Below are positions 42,900 through 53,989 of a stretch of 64,000 nucleotides of DNA, piece by piece. This stretch comes from Prorocentrum cordatum (lineage: Eukaryota; Sar; Dinophyceae; Prorocentrales; Prorocentraceae). Location of the stretch: NCBI GenBank assembly GCA_963575745.1, contig CAUYUJ010002758.1, forward strand, positions 398,173 to 462,172, given 5' to 3'. Positions within the stretch are counted from its first letter, which is position 1, and each line of letters opens with the position of its first letter. The notes under the pieces are model-generated. The model was not told the DNA's origin, ran no database searches, and saw nothing but the letters and a program-made list of their open reading frames with translations. Both the position numbers and the translations under genes were made by a program.

Positions 42900-43100
42900 A
42901 AGGAGGAGGATGAGGGGGAAGAGATGAAGAGGGGAGGAGGAGGAGGAGGAGGAGGAGGAGGAGGAGGAGGAGGAGGAGGGCGAAGAAGATAGGGAGAAGG
43001 AGGAGGAGGAGGAGGAGAAGGAAAAGGAAGAGGAGGAGGAGGAGGAGGAGGAGGAGGAGGAGGGAGGAGGAGGAGGAGGAAGGACGAGGAAACAGGGAAG
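42900..43100. repeat. GGA/GAA microsatellite
   Basis: Nearly continuous GGA units with occasional GAA and GCGAAG interruptions. Minus-strand translations are poly-Leu, poly-Pro and poly-Ser runs, and all are artefacts of the repeat. Confidence 0.95.
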
Positions 43101-43329
43101 ATGGAGAAGGTTGTGCCCTTGGGATTCCAGAGGACACAGTGGGGCCTCTCAGGGATTCGGGGGGGGGTGAAGATTCCAAGGTGCTCTTGGGGACCAGAAG
43201 GGGGGACGAGGTCTGTTGCCACGATCAGGCTCCCTTAAGCCAGGTTCTGGGAACTACTAAGCTGGGCTAGGCGCTAGGCCAGAATACACCAAAACACAGC
43301 AGATCAAGCCAGTCTATGAAACGACCAAG

Positions 43330-44230
43330 TCACAAACCTTGATGCTCACACAATCCCGTAGTTGTGCGAACAGGATGTTTCGGACTGGGTCGCTCTGATA
43401 GGAACAGGCGCGTGAAAGGCGTGGTAGAATGGGCGGGCGGGCACGATGGCCATCTCTGAGGCTCTCGGAAGCGGGTAGGGCGTCCGCCGAAAATGAGCAG
43501 GACTGCGCCTGAGGAGGGAGGACGGAGGGAGGTGGGAAGAGGATGAATGCCCCTCCCATAGAGTCCTTCCCATTGCGCTGAGTTGTGTAGCGTGTCATAG
43601 CTATAGCGGACCTGGAACTCCAAAAAAGACACCACCGTGTTATGCGCAGTCGAACACGAGGAGCTTTGTACAGGCGGTTGAGCAGGAGGATGAGCAGGAG
43701 GAAAAGGAAGAGGAAGGAGTACGACGACGAAAAGCAGCAGCAGCTGCAGCAGCAGCAGGAACTGAAGTGGAAAGAGCGGGAGGAGCAGGAAGACCAGGAA
43801 GAGAGGGGTGAGGAGCAAGGCGACAGCGACGAGGAAGGAGTCGATCAAGACATGTGGCCCGCGCTGGGGCGAGAGCACCAGGCTGAACGACAGGAGCAGA
43901 GCCCCGATCCTATACCGAGGCCAAAGCTGCGGCGTGAGTGCCATGCTGCGAGAACCGAGAACGTTCAGGTCAGAAACACACATCGCAAACCAAGTCGTAC
44001 CAACCCTGCTCAACAAAAAAGCATTCGCGGAGGGGGGCGCGCGACTCCAAGGCCGTCTTCGGGGGAGCGAGGGAGATACGAGTCATATGAAATCACTGTC
44101 AAAGGAGAAGGGCTTGAGAACCAGGCCGTCTGTCGAAGGAATAAACAGAAAGAGGGCGGGAAGCGGGAGGGAGGGAGGGAGCGAAAAGCAAGACGTCTCG
44201 GTGGCCTCAGAAAGCAAGAGGCCAAGTAAA
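43330..44230. other. Purine-rich stretch with low-confidence coding potential
   Basis: The plus frame 43642-44229 is Glu/Gln/Arg-rich. The opposite frame 44016-43330 gives a hydrophobic stretch around PRYRIGALLLSFSLVLSP that includes normal-looking residues at its start (WFAMCVSDLNVLGSRSMALT). Neither can be assigned. Purine asymmetry alone can create both patterns. Confidence 0.25.
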
Positions 44231-44479
44231 AAAGGGCATGGGCCACACATGGGTCGCCAACCATAACCGCGCTCTAGAAATACCCCCTTCGACGACGAGA
44301 AGACAGCGACGGCTGCTGCGAAAAGGAAGACGACAAAGATGGCAGAGACGACATGAATGGCAACGACAACAGATATGACACACGTGGCGCAGACAGCAAA
44401 AACTACAGAGACGACAAGCGTCACAAATCAACAACGGCCACAGAGAGACCCACAACGACAAGACAATAAGACGACAAAC

Positions 44480-45060
44480 ATGCTGGGACAAGACGACGCC
44501 GCCGCCGACGACGATGACGCCGCCACCGCCACCGCCGACGACGACGACAACGCCGACGCCGCCGTCGGCCCTGTCGGCGCTGTCGCCGCCGCTGCCGACA
44601 CGCCGCGCGTCGGCTGCTGGCCGCTGCCCTCCGACCCGGTCCGACGCGCGCGGATAGGATAGCCCAGAATCGACTCGATAGAAGTCGGACCGGCGGAAAT
44701 CGGCAGCCGAGTCGGGAGAAGACGAATCGGCGGAAATCGACAGGCCAGCACGCCTCCGATAACAAATTGGAGCCCACAGCGGAATCCCAGGCCGAACCGA
44801 ATCGGAATCGGAAGCCACCGAGCCCGAATCGAGCCGAAGGCGCCGAGACCGAGCCGAAGGGGAGGAAGCCACACAGAGATCGACATCGAACCGAATCGAC
44901 GGAGCCGACGCCGAGCCCTGCGCGGCCGGGGGCCTCCCGCGCGCTGCCCCGCGACCCGCGGCTGCCGCGGGGAGCCTCGCCGGCGGCGCCCCCGAGCAGC
45001 GCCTCGCCGGGAGCCCCGCCGGCGCCGGGCGGCGGCGCGGCGCCCTCCTGGGCCGCGGGG
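44480..45060. repeat. GAC/GCC triplets and CGGAATCG-type short repeats
   Basis: Positions 44487-44570 are GACGACGCCGCC-type triplets. Positions 44640-44900 are degenerate AATCGG/CGGAATC units, similar in style to 12650-12800. Positions 44920-45060 are GC-rich with GCCGCGGGG repeats. No gene is recognised. Confidence 0.55.
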
Positions 45061-45117
45061 CGGCACGCTCCCCAGGAGGCAGCGAGCGCATGGAAGAGAT
45101 CAAGACGGAGGCTTTTC

Positions 45118-45775
45118 ACTGTCTTCGGCCTCTATAGGGGCCCTCGCTGGGCCCCAGGACCGTCGAAAAACGACTCGGGATGAGACACCGGCCCCAGGGG
45201 ATGGATCGAGACTTCGGGGGACCCCGCATTAAAAAAAACACGACATCGAATCAATGGGTCCGCGCCGAGGGCGCGCGGCGAGCGGCGGCGGGAGCGCCGG
45301 GGGGCTAATCCCAGGAGGTCTCCGTCGAACGGCTGCAGGGGTACCGTAACCTGGAGATCCAGCGCACTGGACAAAAAAATCGGGACTACGGTCGTTTCGC
45401 CCTTTTCGGCCTCTGGAGGCCCTCGCCGGGCCCCGGGACTGTGAACAAAACGACCCAGGATGAAACGCCGGTCCCTGGGAAGGGGTCGGGACCTCCGGGG
45501 ACCCCGCACTGAAAAAAACACGACATCGGATCTCTGAGAAGCGTACACGATCACGGTGCCATTTAGCAACGCTGAGCAGAAGTAAGCCAAGGATCAAGCC
45601 AGATTGAGCTGGTTTCGGCGGGATCCAGCCGGATTCCCAGACCCACGACGTAGTGATTTTGTTCACGACGTCGACCCCCAGAGGTCCCGGGACCGGTTTT
45701 TCGTCCTGAGTCGTTTTTGACTGTCCCGAGGCCCAGGAAGGGCCCCCGGAGGCCGAAAATGGCGAGAAACCTCCC
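45118..45775. repeat. Dispersed GC-rich repeat: two direct copies and one inverted copy
   Basis: Copies at 45118-45245 and 45395-45540 share TTCGGCCTCT, GGCCCTCGC(C/T)GGGCCCC, the AACGAC(T/C)C(G/A)GGATGA block, CGGGACCTCC or similar, GGGGACCCCGCA and AAAAAAACACGACATCG. The block at about 45670-45775 (TCGTCCTGAGTCG, GACTGTCCCGAGGCCC) is the same family in reverse orientation. With the 45395 copy it forms a large inverted repeat. These are related to copies near 3.8, 4.3, 12.3 and 12.5 kb. Confidence 0.75.
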
Positions 45776-46184
45776 GTCGCGATTTTTTCACAATGCGAGG
45801 AGGTCTGGGTTGATCAGCGGGATAAAGCAGACTTGGATCCTTTGTTCGATCCTGGGCATACCGGCGCCGACCCCGAATTTACTCCCAGGGGCTGCGTCCG
45901 AACGAGCTGGCCCCTCCCGCCACAGGCCGGATGGATCCACGGCTCCACCGATGGCGCACGCTCGGGCCCCCGCCTGGGGGAGGCCCTCGGAGACACGGAG
46001 CGCCTCGACGCCACACGAGCGGCGCGGGGGCCCGGGGGAGGTCAAGAATCGAGCCCCACGCCACGAAGCTCTACACACAGACACCCGCCGACGAGTCTCT
46101 CTTGTGGCTTCAGGGAGGGTGGGGGTGCATGAGATCTCTCTCTCGCAGTGTTCTACACACCGCCAGCCTCCCCCGAGGCCGAGG

Positions 46185-46660
46185 AACAATCCGCTGGGGG
46201 GGGTATGTGCACATATCCGCCACCGTGCCGCGAGGCACGAGTTGGATTGTCCTCAGAACCCTTCAGCCCTCCGTCCTCAGTCCTGAGCGCATGGATATGA
46301 GAAGGCCTGGAGCCAAAATTCCCAATTCTCAAAGGGCTTGAAGCGTCGTCCTTGGCCTCCTGGGCCTCGGCGAGTGCTGTCGCGTGACTCCTTCGGGACC
46401 GAACGGACCTCAAGACGGGCCAAAAGGCCAAGACGCCCCAAAAGAGCTCCAAGGAGCCCCCCAAGAGAGCCCCGAGAGGCCAACATCATGTAGTTTCTGT
46501 CGGCCGCCTTGGACAGGTTCTAGCCTTCTCGCCTTTTCGGGCCGTCGACGCTCCAAGGCAGGCCAAGAGGCCCCCAAGACCTCCCCACACGGCCCAAGAG
46601 GCCCCCAAAAGGAACCCCAGACGGCCCAACAGGTCCCCGAGACAGGCCATGTCGATCAGA
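46185..46660 (-). repeat. Paralogous copy of the membrane-gene exon start plus CCAAGA repeat
   Basis: ATATCCGCCACCGTGCC at about 46218 also occurs at 6316. On the minus strand both encode HGGGY. In both loci the sequence continues, in the same order and orientation, into CCAAGACGGCC-type repeats (46390-46640) and shares GAGGCCAACATC and a CTTCTCGCCTTTTC/CTTGCCTTTTC segment. Downstream of HGGGY the coding similarity is lost here (YVHIPPPADCS). I interpret it as a partial duplicate of that exon-intron region. Confidence 0.5.
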
Positions 46661-48690
46661 GGGACATGATCGCGAGAGAGTACGCGATGCATGGTATAGC
46701 AGGGCATAGCATGGCATAGAAGAGCACGGGCACAGCCGACGTCGTCGCGTAGCGGGAACGCACTTCTGAAAGCACTGAAAACCTTCGGCGGCATCCTGTG
46801 TACAGATCAATAAGAAGAAGAGGCCAGGACATCTCTGGCGCCTTCGGGGGAGAGCAGAGTCGTAATCAGAGTGCGATATCGTGGACTGAGGCAGACGGAA
46901 AAGGAGAGAGCAGGGAGCGAGGCAGCGAAGGAAGAGAAGGAAGGAAAAAGGCAGGAGAGACCAAAGAGAAAGGTGAGGGCGAGCACGAGAAAGGAAGAGC
47001 CGCTGATAACACCAACAACAGCGATTTCCACGGCACTCGAGGGTACCGCCACCGTCCTCGTCGCTGTCATTGTCGTCCTCCTCTTCGGGGTTCAGCTTCT
47101 GATCGGCCTGGGCAAGGGAGGTCGGGGGCGGCCAAGAGGGGGGCGTCCAACAGGGGGGGACAGCCAGACAGACAGGCGCCGATGTGCGCCCCTGGGGGCG
47201 GCCCTCTCTAAGAGCTCGGATGTCGTACTACATGGTTATTTTACCATCGCGAGCGTGTACTATTGGCTCCACTGGTACAATCCTTCCCATGAGTTTGAAC
47301 ATGCAGCGTCGTAACAAGAAGGGGCGCGTTTGCCTCGCAGACGTGTGTGCGAAACCCATCACCTCGGCCATAGTTTGTGTAATTTGTACATAAATTCCAA
47401 AAACTCGTCTGTCTTGCTCAGCGGGTCTCCAGTCCCATGGTGAAAGTTGTCGCAAATACTCCGCCAGAGACAATATCGATGCATGAACTCATAACGCTGC
47501 TCCACTTCAACCCTCGACAACTTCGTGCAGCTTGGATTGGGGAATATTGATTTTCATTCCACAGTTTGGTTCCCAAAAGTATCCAGCACCAAACCTATGC
47601 AACTTGTTCCGTCCTTCGCATCGATGAACACATCGATTTGTGTCTGAATACACGAGATTAGACCGTCATTTGTGACCTACTCAGCAGGGGGGGGGGGGGG
47701 GCGCAAATCATGGCTGGCGGCATGTGCGAGTCCCAGGGAGTGGGGCAGGGACGTAGTGAAATAAGGAGAGGCGCCATGAAATCTGAGGAAATATCATGGC
47801 CCCCGCCATGATATTCCCCCCCCTCAGTCATCACCCCCCTCTTGGCCGCCCCCGAGGAGGAAGGGGTTGTAGAAAATCAAGGCGGTGGGCGGGACGCCAG
47901 GACGGCGGGACGGCGGGGGCAGGGGGAGAGGGGACAGAGGACGAGGGGGGCAAGAGGGCGAGGGAGCCCGAGGGGGCGAGAGCGGCGAGGGGACGAGAGG
48001 GCGGAGGGGACGAGAGGCCGCGGAGAGCGGAGGGAGGGAGGGCCGAAGGGGGCACGAAGAACGAGGGGCGGGGGCCCACGGGCCCGGACCTCCCAGGAGG
48101 GCCAAGAAAAAAAACAGCACCCGCACCACGACGTCCGAAGTCCCGTCGAGGTCCAGAAGCAGCCTGGACAGGTCTTCAGGTCTGGGGGGGGGCCTTTTGG
48201 CAGCGCTCTGGAAGGTCAGGGGAGGGCCCCCCCCCGGGTCGTCTCTCGACGGCCCCTCCCGGGCGACGACGACGACGACGACTTTTAACAAGGACCTCTG
48301 CCTGAATTCGGAAAGCCGCTGGCAACGGCCTTAGGGCGCTCCCAGGCACGTGTCTACCGTGTTGTCAAATATTCCGCGTGGGCAGATGCCTGCGAGATCC
48401 GCGAGCACGCGACTCGACAACAGGGTGGGCCAGGTCCCCGCTGGGGTAGACAAAGGTGCTGGCGAGCACAAGAGAAGCGCAAAGCGAAGACCGAGGACCA
48501 AGCTCCTCAACAATACAGAAAGGTCAAAACTTCTTGGAATGCTTACCCTAGCCAGTGAGTCTCCAATCTTCAAGGGTGTCCCTCGTCGGGTGGGTGCAGC
48601 GCCGGGCGAGCCCTCGAACTTGGCCGTGGCTCGAGTAGCACTTACACTTCAGACAAACAGTCAAAAACGGCGCCACCGCTGCGCTCCAAA
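46661..48690. other. No recognised gene
   Basis: The stretch contains purine-rich sequence (46880-47000), a relatively AT-richer interval (47220-47680) with minus frames such as 47473-47228 (ITQTMAEVMGFAHTSARQTR) that could be an eroded exon, a G-run at 47689-47702 and GA/GGGG repeats to 48060. GACGACGAC triplets occur near 48265-48280. Nothing can be assigned. Confidence 0.4.
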
Positions 48691-50461
48691 AAAATTATCC
48701 TGGCGAAGGACACAACCATATGCAATCGTGAATAACGCTTTGTGGGTGCCGCTTTCGGTGGGGCTCCTTATGGGGCCACGAAAGGCGTGCCACGAAACGC
48801 TGTCCTGGGCGTACGGGACGCATGAGGGCGGTAGCACTGGGGCCTTCGGTGGAGCTCCCTATGGGGCCACGAAACGTGTGAGGGGTGTGCCGAAATGGGT
48901 GCGGCGCCGCCATGCGAACGCAGCCACTGGGGCCTTCGGTGGAGCTCCCTATGGGGCCACGAAGCGTGTGAGGGGTGTGCCGAAATGGGTGCGGCGCCGC
49001 CATGCGGACGCAGCCACTGGGGCCTTCGGTGGAGCTCCCTATGGGGCCACGAAACGTGTGAGGGGTGTGCCGAAATGGGTGCGGCGCCGCCATGCGAACG
49101 CAGCCACTGGGGCCTTCGGTGGAGCTCCCTATGGGGCCACGAAACGTGTGAGGGGTGTGCCGAAATGGGTGCGGCGCCGCCAACGCGGCCACTGGGGCCT
49201 TCGGTGGAGCTCCCTATGGGGCCACGAGACGTGTGAAGGGTGTGCCGAAATGGGTGCGGCGCCGCCATGCGACGCAGCCACTGGGGCCTTCGGTGGAGCT
49301 CCCTATGGGGCCACGAAACGTGTGAGGGGTGTGCCGAAATGGGTGCGGCGCCGCCATGCGAACGCAGCCACTGGGGCCTTCGGTGGAGCTCCCTATGGGG
49401 CCACGAAACGTGTGAGGGGTGTGCCGAAATGGGGGGCGCCGCCATGCGAACGCAGCCACTGGGGCCTTCGGTGGAGCTCCCTATGGGGCCACGAAACGTG
49501 TGAGGGGTGTGCCGAAATGGGGGCGGGCCGCCATGCGGACGCAGCCACTGGGGCCTTCGGTGGAGCTCCCTATGGGGCCACGAAACGTGTGAGGGGTGTG
49601 CCGAAATGGGTGCGGCGCCGCCATGCGGAACGCGGCCACTGGGGCCTTCGGTGGAGCTCCCTATGGGGCCACGAAACGTGTGAGGGGTGTGCCGAAATGG
49701 GTGCGGCGCCGCCATGCGACGCAGCCACTGGGGCCTTCGGTGGAGCTCCCTATGGGGCCACGAAACGTGTGAGGGGTGTGCCGAAATGGGTGCGGCGCCG
49801 CCATGCGCGCAGCCACTGGGGCCTTCGGTGGAGCTCCCTATGGGGCCACGAAACGTGTGAGGGGTGTGCCGAAATGGGTGCGGCCGCCATGGACGCAGCC
49901 ACTGGGGCCTTCGGTGGAGCTCCCTATGGGGCCACGAAACGTGTGAGGGGTGTGCCGAAATGGGTGCGGCGCCGCCATGCCACGCGGCCACTGGGGCCTT
50001 CGGTGGAGCTCCCTATGGGGCCACGAACGTGTGAGGGTGTGCCGAAATGGGTGCGGCGCCGCCATGCAGCACTGAGGGGTGGAGCTCCTATGGGGCCACG
50101 AAACGTGTGAGGGTGTGCCGTGCGGCGCCGCCATGCGAACGCAGCCACTGGGGCCTTCGGTGGAGCTCCCTATGGGGCCACGAAGCGTGTGAGGGGTGTG
50201 CCGAAATGGGTGCGGCGCCGCCATGTGAACTGGGGCCTTCGGTGGAGCTCCTATGGGGCCACCGTGTGAGGGGTGTGCCGAAATGCCATGCGAACGCAGC
50301 CACTGGGGCCTTCGGTGGAGCTCCCTATGGGGCCACGAAACGTGTGAGGGGTGGGAGGAGGGAGGAGGGAGGAGGCGGAGGAGGAGGAAGGAAGGAAGGA
50401 GAGGAGACGCGGGGCACCGTCTCTTCAAAACGAGGACCCAACACCACAGGATGGTTGGGAA
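48691..50461 (+). mobile_element. Minisatellite cassette 2 (90-bp units, ~18 copies)
   Basis: The leader (48691-48850) starts AAAATTATCCTGGCGAAGGA and carries CTTTGTGGGTGCCGC, TCCTTATGGGGCCACGAAAG and GGGCGTACGGGACGCATGAG. The body repeats a 90-bp unit with ATGGGGCCACGAAACGTGTG, GTGTGCCGAAATGGGTGCGG, CGCCGCCATGCGAACGCAGC and CCACTGGGGCCTTCGGTGG. The period is exact in the first copies, and small deletions accumulate after 49180. The tail is GGGAGG/GGAGGC purine tract, then GACGCGGGGCACCGTCTCTT, CAAAACGAGGACCCAACACC and ACAGGATGGTTGGGAA. Because 90 is divisible by 3, all frames stay open, but no frame is selected for. Confidence 0.85.
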
Positions 50462-50670
50462 CAAATTGATTATGAAAGAATTCCCCTGGAGGCTGGGGCT
50501 CGACCGTTTCCGATTGAATTCCCATTCAAGAACAAATAGATTATTAAGGAATTCCTCTGGAGGCTGGGACTCGACCGTTTCCGATTGAATTCCCATTGAA
50601 AAGCAAATAAAATATTAAGGCATTCCTCTGGCGGCTGGGACTCGACCATTTCCTACGGAATTCCTATTCA
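50462..50670. repeat. 71-bp tandem repeat, three copies, between two cassettes
   Basis: Copies start at 50462, 50533 and 50604 with CAAAT(T/A)(G/A)A, and share AATTCC, CTGG(A/C)GGCTGGG, CTCGACC(G/A)TTTCC and AATTCC(C/T)ATT. The third is cut short where cassette 3 begins. GAATTC sites recur because of the repeat. Confidence 0.9.
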
Positions 50671-52153
50671 AAAATTATCCTGGCGAAGGACACAACCATA
50701 TGCAATCGTGAATAACGTTTTGTGGGTGCCGCTTTCGGTGGGGCTCCTTATGGGGCCACGAAAGGCGTGCCACGAAACGCTGTCCTGGGCGTACGGGACG
50801 CATGAGGGCGGTAGCACTGGGGCCTTCGGTGGAGCTCCCTATGGGGCCACGAAAGCGTGTGAGGGTGTGCCGAAATGGGTGCGGCGCCGCCATGCGAACG
50901 CAGCACTGGGGCCTTCGTGGAGCTCCCTATTGAAGCGTGTGAGGGGTGTGCCGGCGCGGTGCGGAACGCAGCCACTGGGGCCTTCGGTGGGAGCTCCCTA
51001 TGGGGCCACGTGCGGGGGTGTGCCGAAATGGGTGCGGCGCCGCCATGCGAACGCAGCCACTGGGGCCTTCGGGGCCACGAAACGTGTGAGGGGTGTGCCA
51101 GAATGGGGCTGGAACCGCATGCGGGCGCAGCCACTGGGCCTTCGGTGGAGCTCCCTATGGGGCCACGAAACGTGTGAGGGGTGTGCCAGAATGGGGGGTG
51201 GAACCGCATGCGGGCGCAGCCACTGGGGCCTTCGGTGGAGCTCCCTATGGGGCCACGAAACGTGTGAGGGGTGTGCCGAAATGGGTGGGGGCATGCGAAC
51301 GCAGCCACTGGGGCCTTCGGTGGACTCCTATGGGGCCACGAAACGTGAGGGGTGTGCCGAAATGGGTGCGGCGCGCCATGCGAACGCAGCCACGGGCCTT
51401 CGGTGGAGCTCCCTATGGGGCCACGAAACGTGTGAGGGGTGGTGCCCGAATGGGTGCGGCGCCGCCAGGGCGGACGCAGCCACAGGGCCTTCGGTGGAGC
51501 TCCCTAGGGCCACGAAACGTGTGAGGGGTGTGCCGAAATGGTGTGGGGCCGCATGCGAACGCAGCCACTGGGGCCTTCGGTGGAGCTCCCTATGGGGCCA
51601 CGAAACGTGTGAGGGGTGTGCCGAAATGGGTGCGGCGCCGCCATGCGGACGCAGCCTCTGGGGCCTTCGGTGGAGCTCCCTATGGGGCCACGAAACGTGT
51701 GAGGGGTGTGCCGAAATGGGTGCGGCGCCGCCATGTGGCCACTGGGCCTTCGGTGGAGCCCTATGGGGCCACGAAACGTGTGAGGTGTGCCGAAATGGTG
51801 CGGCGCCGCCATGCGGACGCAGCCTCTGGGGCCTTCGGTGGAACCCTATGGGGCCACGAAACGTGTGAGGTGTGCCGAAATGGGTGCGCGCCGCCATGTG
51901 CCACTGGGGCCTTCGGTGGAGCTCCCTTGGGCCACGAAACGTGTGAGGGTGTGCCGGAATGGGTGCGGCGCCGCCATGTGGACGCGGCCACTGGGGCCTT
52001 CGGTGGAGCTCCCTATGGGGCCACGAAACGTGTGAGGGGTGGGAGGAGGGAGGAGGGAGGAGGCGGAGGAGGAGGAAGGAAGGAAGGAAGGAGAGGAGAC
52101 GCGGGGCACCGTCTCTTCAAAACGAGGACCCAACACCACAGGATGGTTGGGAA
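50671..52153 (+). mobile_element. Minisatellite cassette 3 (90-bp units, ~15 copies, degenerate)
   Basis: The leader is nearly identical to that of cassette 2, including the first 48 bases and the GTACGGGACGCATGAGGGCG segment. The body has the same 90-bp unit, but many copies carry 1- to 20-base deletions (50920-51080, 51320-51530, 51730-51960). Two or three copies (51090-51220) carry the GGAACCGCATGCGGGCGCAGCC variant typical of cassette 1. The tail from 52035 is identical in order to cassette 2. Confidence 0.85.
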
Positions 52154-53260
52154 ATACAGCTGTGCTCGAGGGCCCCGCGGGAGGACGCATCGAGCCCGCT
52201 GATCTCCGAGCACACTCCAGCGGCTGGCGCCACCGTGCCCCGCCTGACTGTGTCACACTTCCTACACAAGAGAAGGCCGCGCAGCCACTCCCACTCGGGC
52301 CCAGGAGGGGGGGTAAGCTCGGGGCGCTCCGGGCGAGGAGGACGGACCAGTTCGACCTCAGCCGGGTCTGAGCGTGACCAGAGTGGGAGGTGGGGCTGCT
52401 GCCAGACTACGATCTTGTCCAGAAACAGTGATCCCCCGCTTGAGCTCATTCTCCCCACGGGGTGACCACGTCGGACGCATTGCAGCACCAGTACCAGCCG
52501 CCTTGTCAGCAGCTTGGTTCCAAAGGCGCGCCCGCCGCTCCGAAAACTCCAAACCTCCCTCGTCTGGGTATAGGTGAGCCGTAACTTTGCGCACGGCTTG
52601 AACTGCCCTCGCACCTTGCTGATACAAGTGCGCCGTCCCCGCAGAAGGCCTGAAATAACGAAGCTGCTGCTCGAAGTCTTGACCACACTGCTTGACCACA
52701 CTAAGGCAATCCCTGCACACGTCAGACATGCCGACCAGCTGTGCAGAGCTCATAGCTACAGTCTGAAACTCCGCTGCTTGGGGGGAGGCCACAATCGGGG
52801 GGGGGCAAGATCGATCAGCCTGCCTTCAACCGCGCCGCCCGCCGAGAGTTGTGTCACCCCCAATCTGAAGTTCAGGAATAAGATGTCTCGATCGGATCTT
52901 CGCAAGAACGACATCAGAACACAATCGCTTGCAATCCACATTAGCGCTCGTCGCATTTTCCCTTTCAAGGGCTCTAAGGCAAGCACGAAACAGCATGCCC
53001 TTGAGGAGCGCAGGCGATATATACGTTCAAATGATAACAAAATCTCTCATAGCCCAGGATCTACATGTTGAACCGACAGGCGTAAAGCAGAGAGAGGTCC
53101 CCGAACCTTTCTCCAATCCTTGCACTCCTGGTCCTGGAAACCAACCTCCCACGCTTCCCTTATCTCCTGGAACGACAGGGCATACGGGTATAAATGTGTG
53201 TGAGCGCAGTCCAGATCTCTTTCGAATATCTCAGGATCAGAGCCACTGCGCATCTCCAGG
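52154..53260 (-). pseudogene. LINE-like retrotransposon C-terminal fragment
   Basis: The minus strand 52792-52358 gives RAVQAVRKVTAHLYPDEGGL...RLWNQAADKAAGTG, which resembles the end of a LINE RNase H domain (KAH...GN..AD..A). In a shifted frame this is followed by FLDKIVVWQQPHLPLWSRSD...EWLRGLLLCRKCDTV, with a short Cys motif similar to C-termini of dinoflagellate LINE ORFs. Upstream, 53253-53047 (DLDCAHTHLYPYALSFQEIR...AWEVGFQDQECKDWRKVRGP) may be earlier coding sequence. Frames change at least twice. The family call rests on motif resemblance only. Confidence 0.45.
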
Positions 53261-53985
53261 ACGGATCGTCCTCTGGAACAATTAACATGGAAAGCGATGT
53301 TCCTGCGGCCTGAGGTCGGAGAACCTTCCCAGCCGACTGTCGAATCTACAGCAACTCACGATCGGACACTCCGTGCACGAAAGCACCGTACTCGACACAC
53401 GGCAGACCCCTGTTACGAAGATACCCTTGGAACATGTTCAAAGACTTCCCACGAGCTCGGATTTTGCCGGCTTGACGTTTGAGAGTCACCACCCTGAGCC
53501 CAACTTGTTTGGATCACCTTCATATTCTCCTTGGCCGTCCTGCAGTATCATCGATACACAAAGTCGTAGCACGGTCCACCGCAGGTCCAGCCAATTCACC
53601 TAAGGAGCGCTGAGGCAACATCTGTATCCGAGCATAAGAAAGTCCCCTTCTCCCTGGACACGTCACAGCTAAGCTCATCTACAAAAACCTGTCAAAGCGT
53701 CGCACGACGATTGTTTTAAGACTGTTGGCTCCTTTTCTGCGCGCGTGTCATCCAACATGTGTATCCCAAGCCCCCCTCTTCGTGTTCGAACATGCCCCCT
53801 TGGGGAGGTAGATGTCCTTGCCCGCCATGGGTTATTGGCACTGGCCTTTAAACAAGAGGGGGCGTCGAAGGAGGAAGACAGGGAGGAAGGGAGGAGGGAG
53901 GGGAGTTTGGCTATCACCAACTTCACAGCAAACCTGGAGCGCGAGACCCGCACGCGAGACTCATGCACGGAGCGGCCAAACCGCA
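53261..53985. other. No recognised gene
   Basis: Sequence of ordinary complexity with short frames on both strands. GAGGAAGACAGGGAGGAAGG-type purine repeat lies at 53869-53910. Part may be further eroded LINE sequence. Confidence 0.35.
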
Positions 53986-53989
53986 TCAC

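Noticed and set aside
48350-50110. 586-residue plus-strand open frame across cassette 2, and similar 400-580-residue frames in the other arrays on both strands
   Set aside because: A 90-bp unit without stops keeps every frame open. Indels move the frame between copies without selection, opposite strands are equally open, and the 77- and 89-bp relatives cannot keep one frame.
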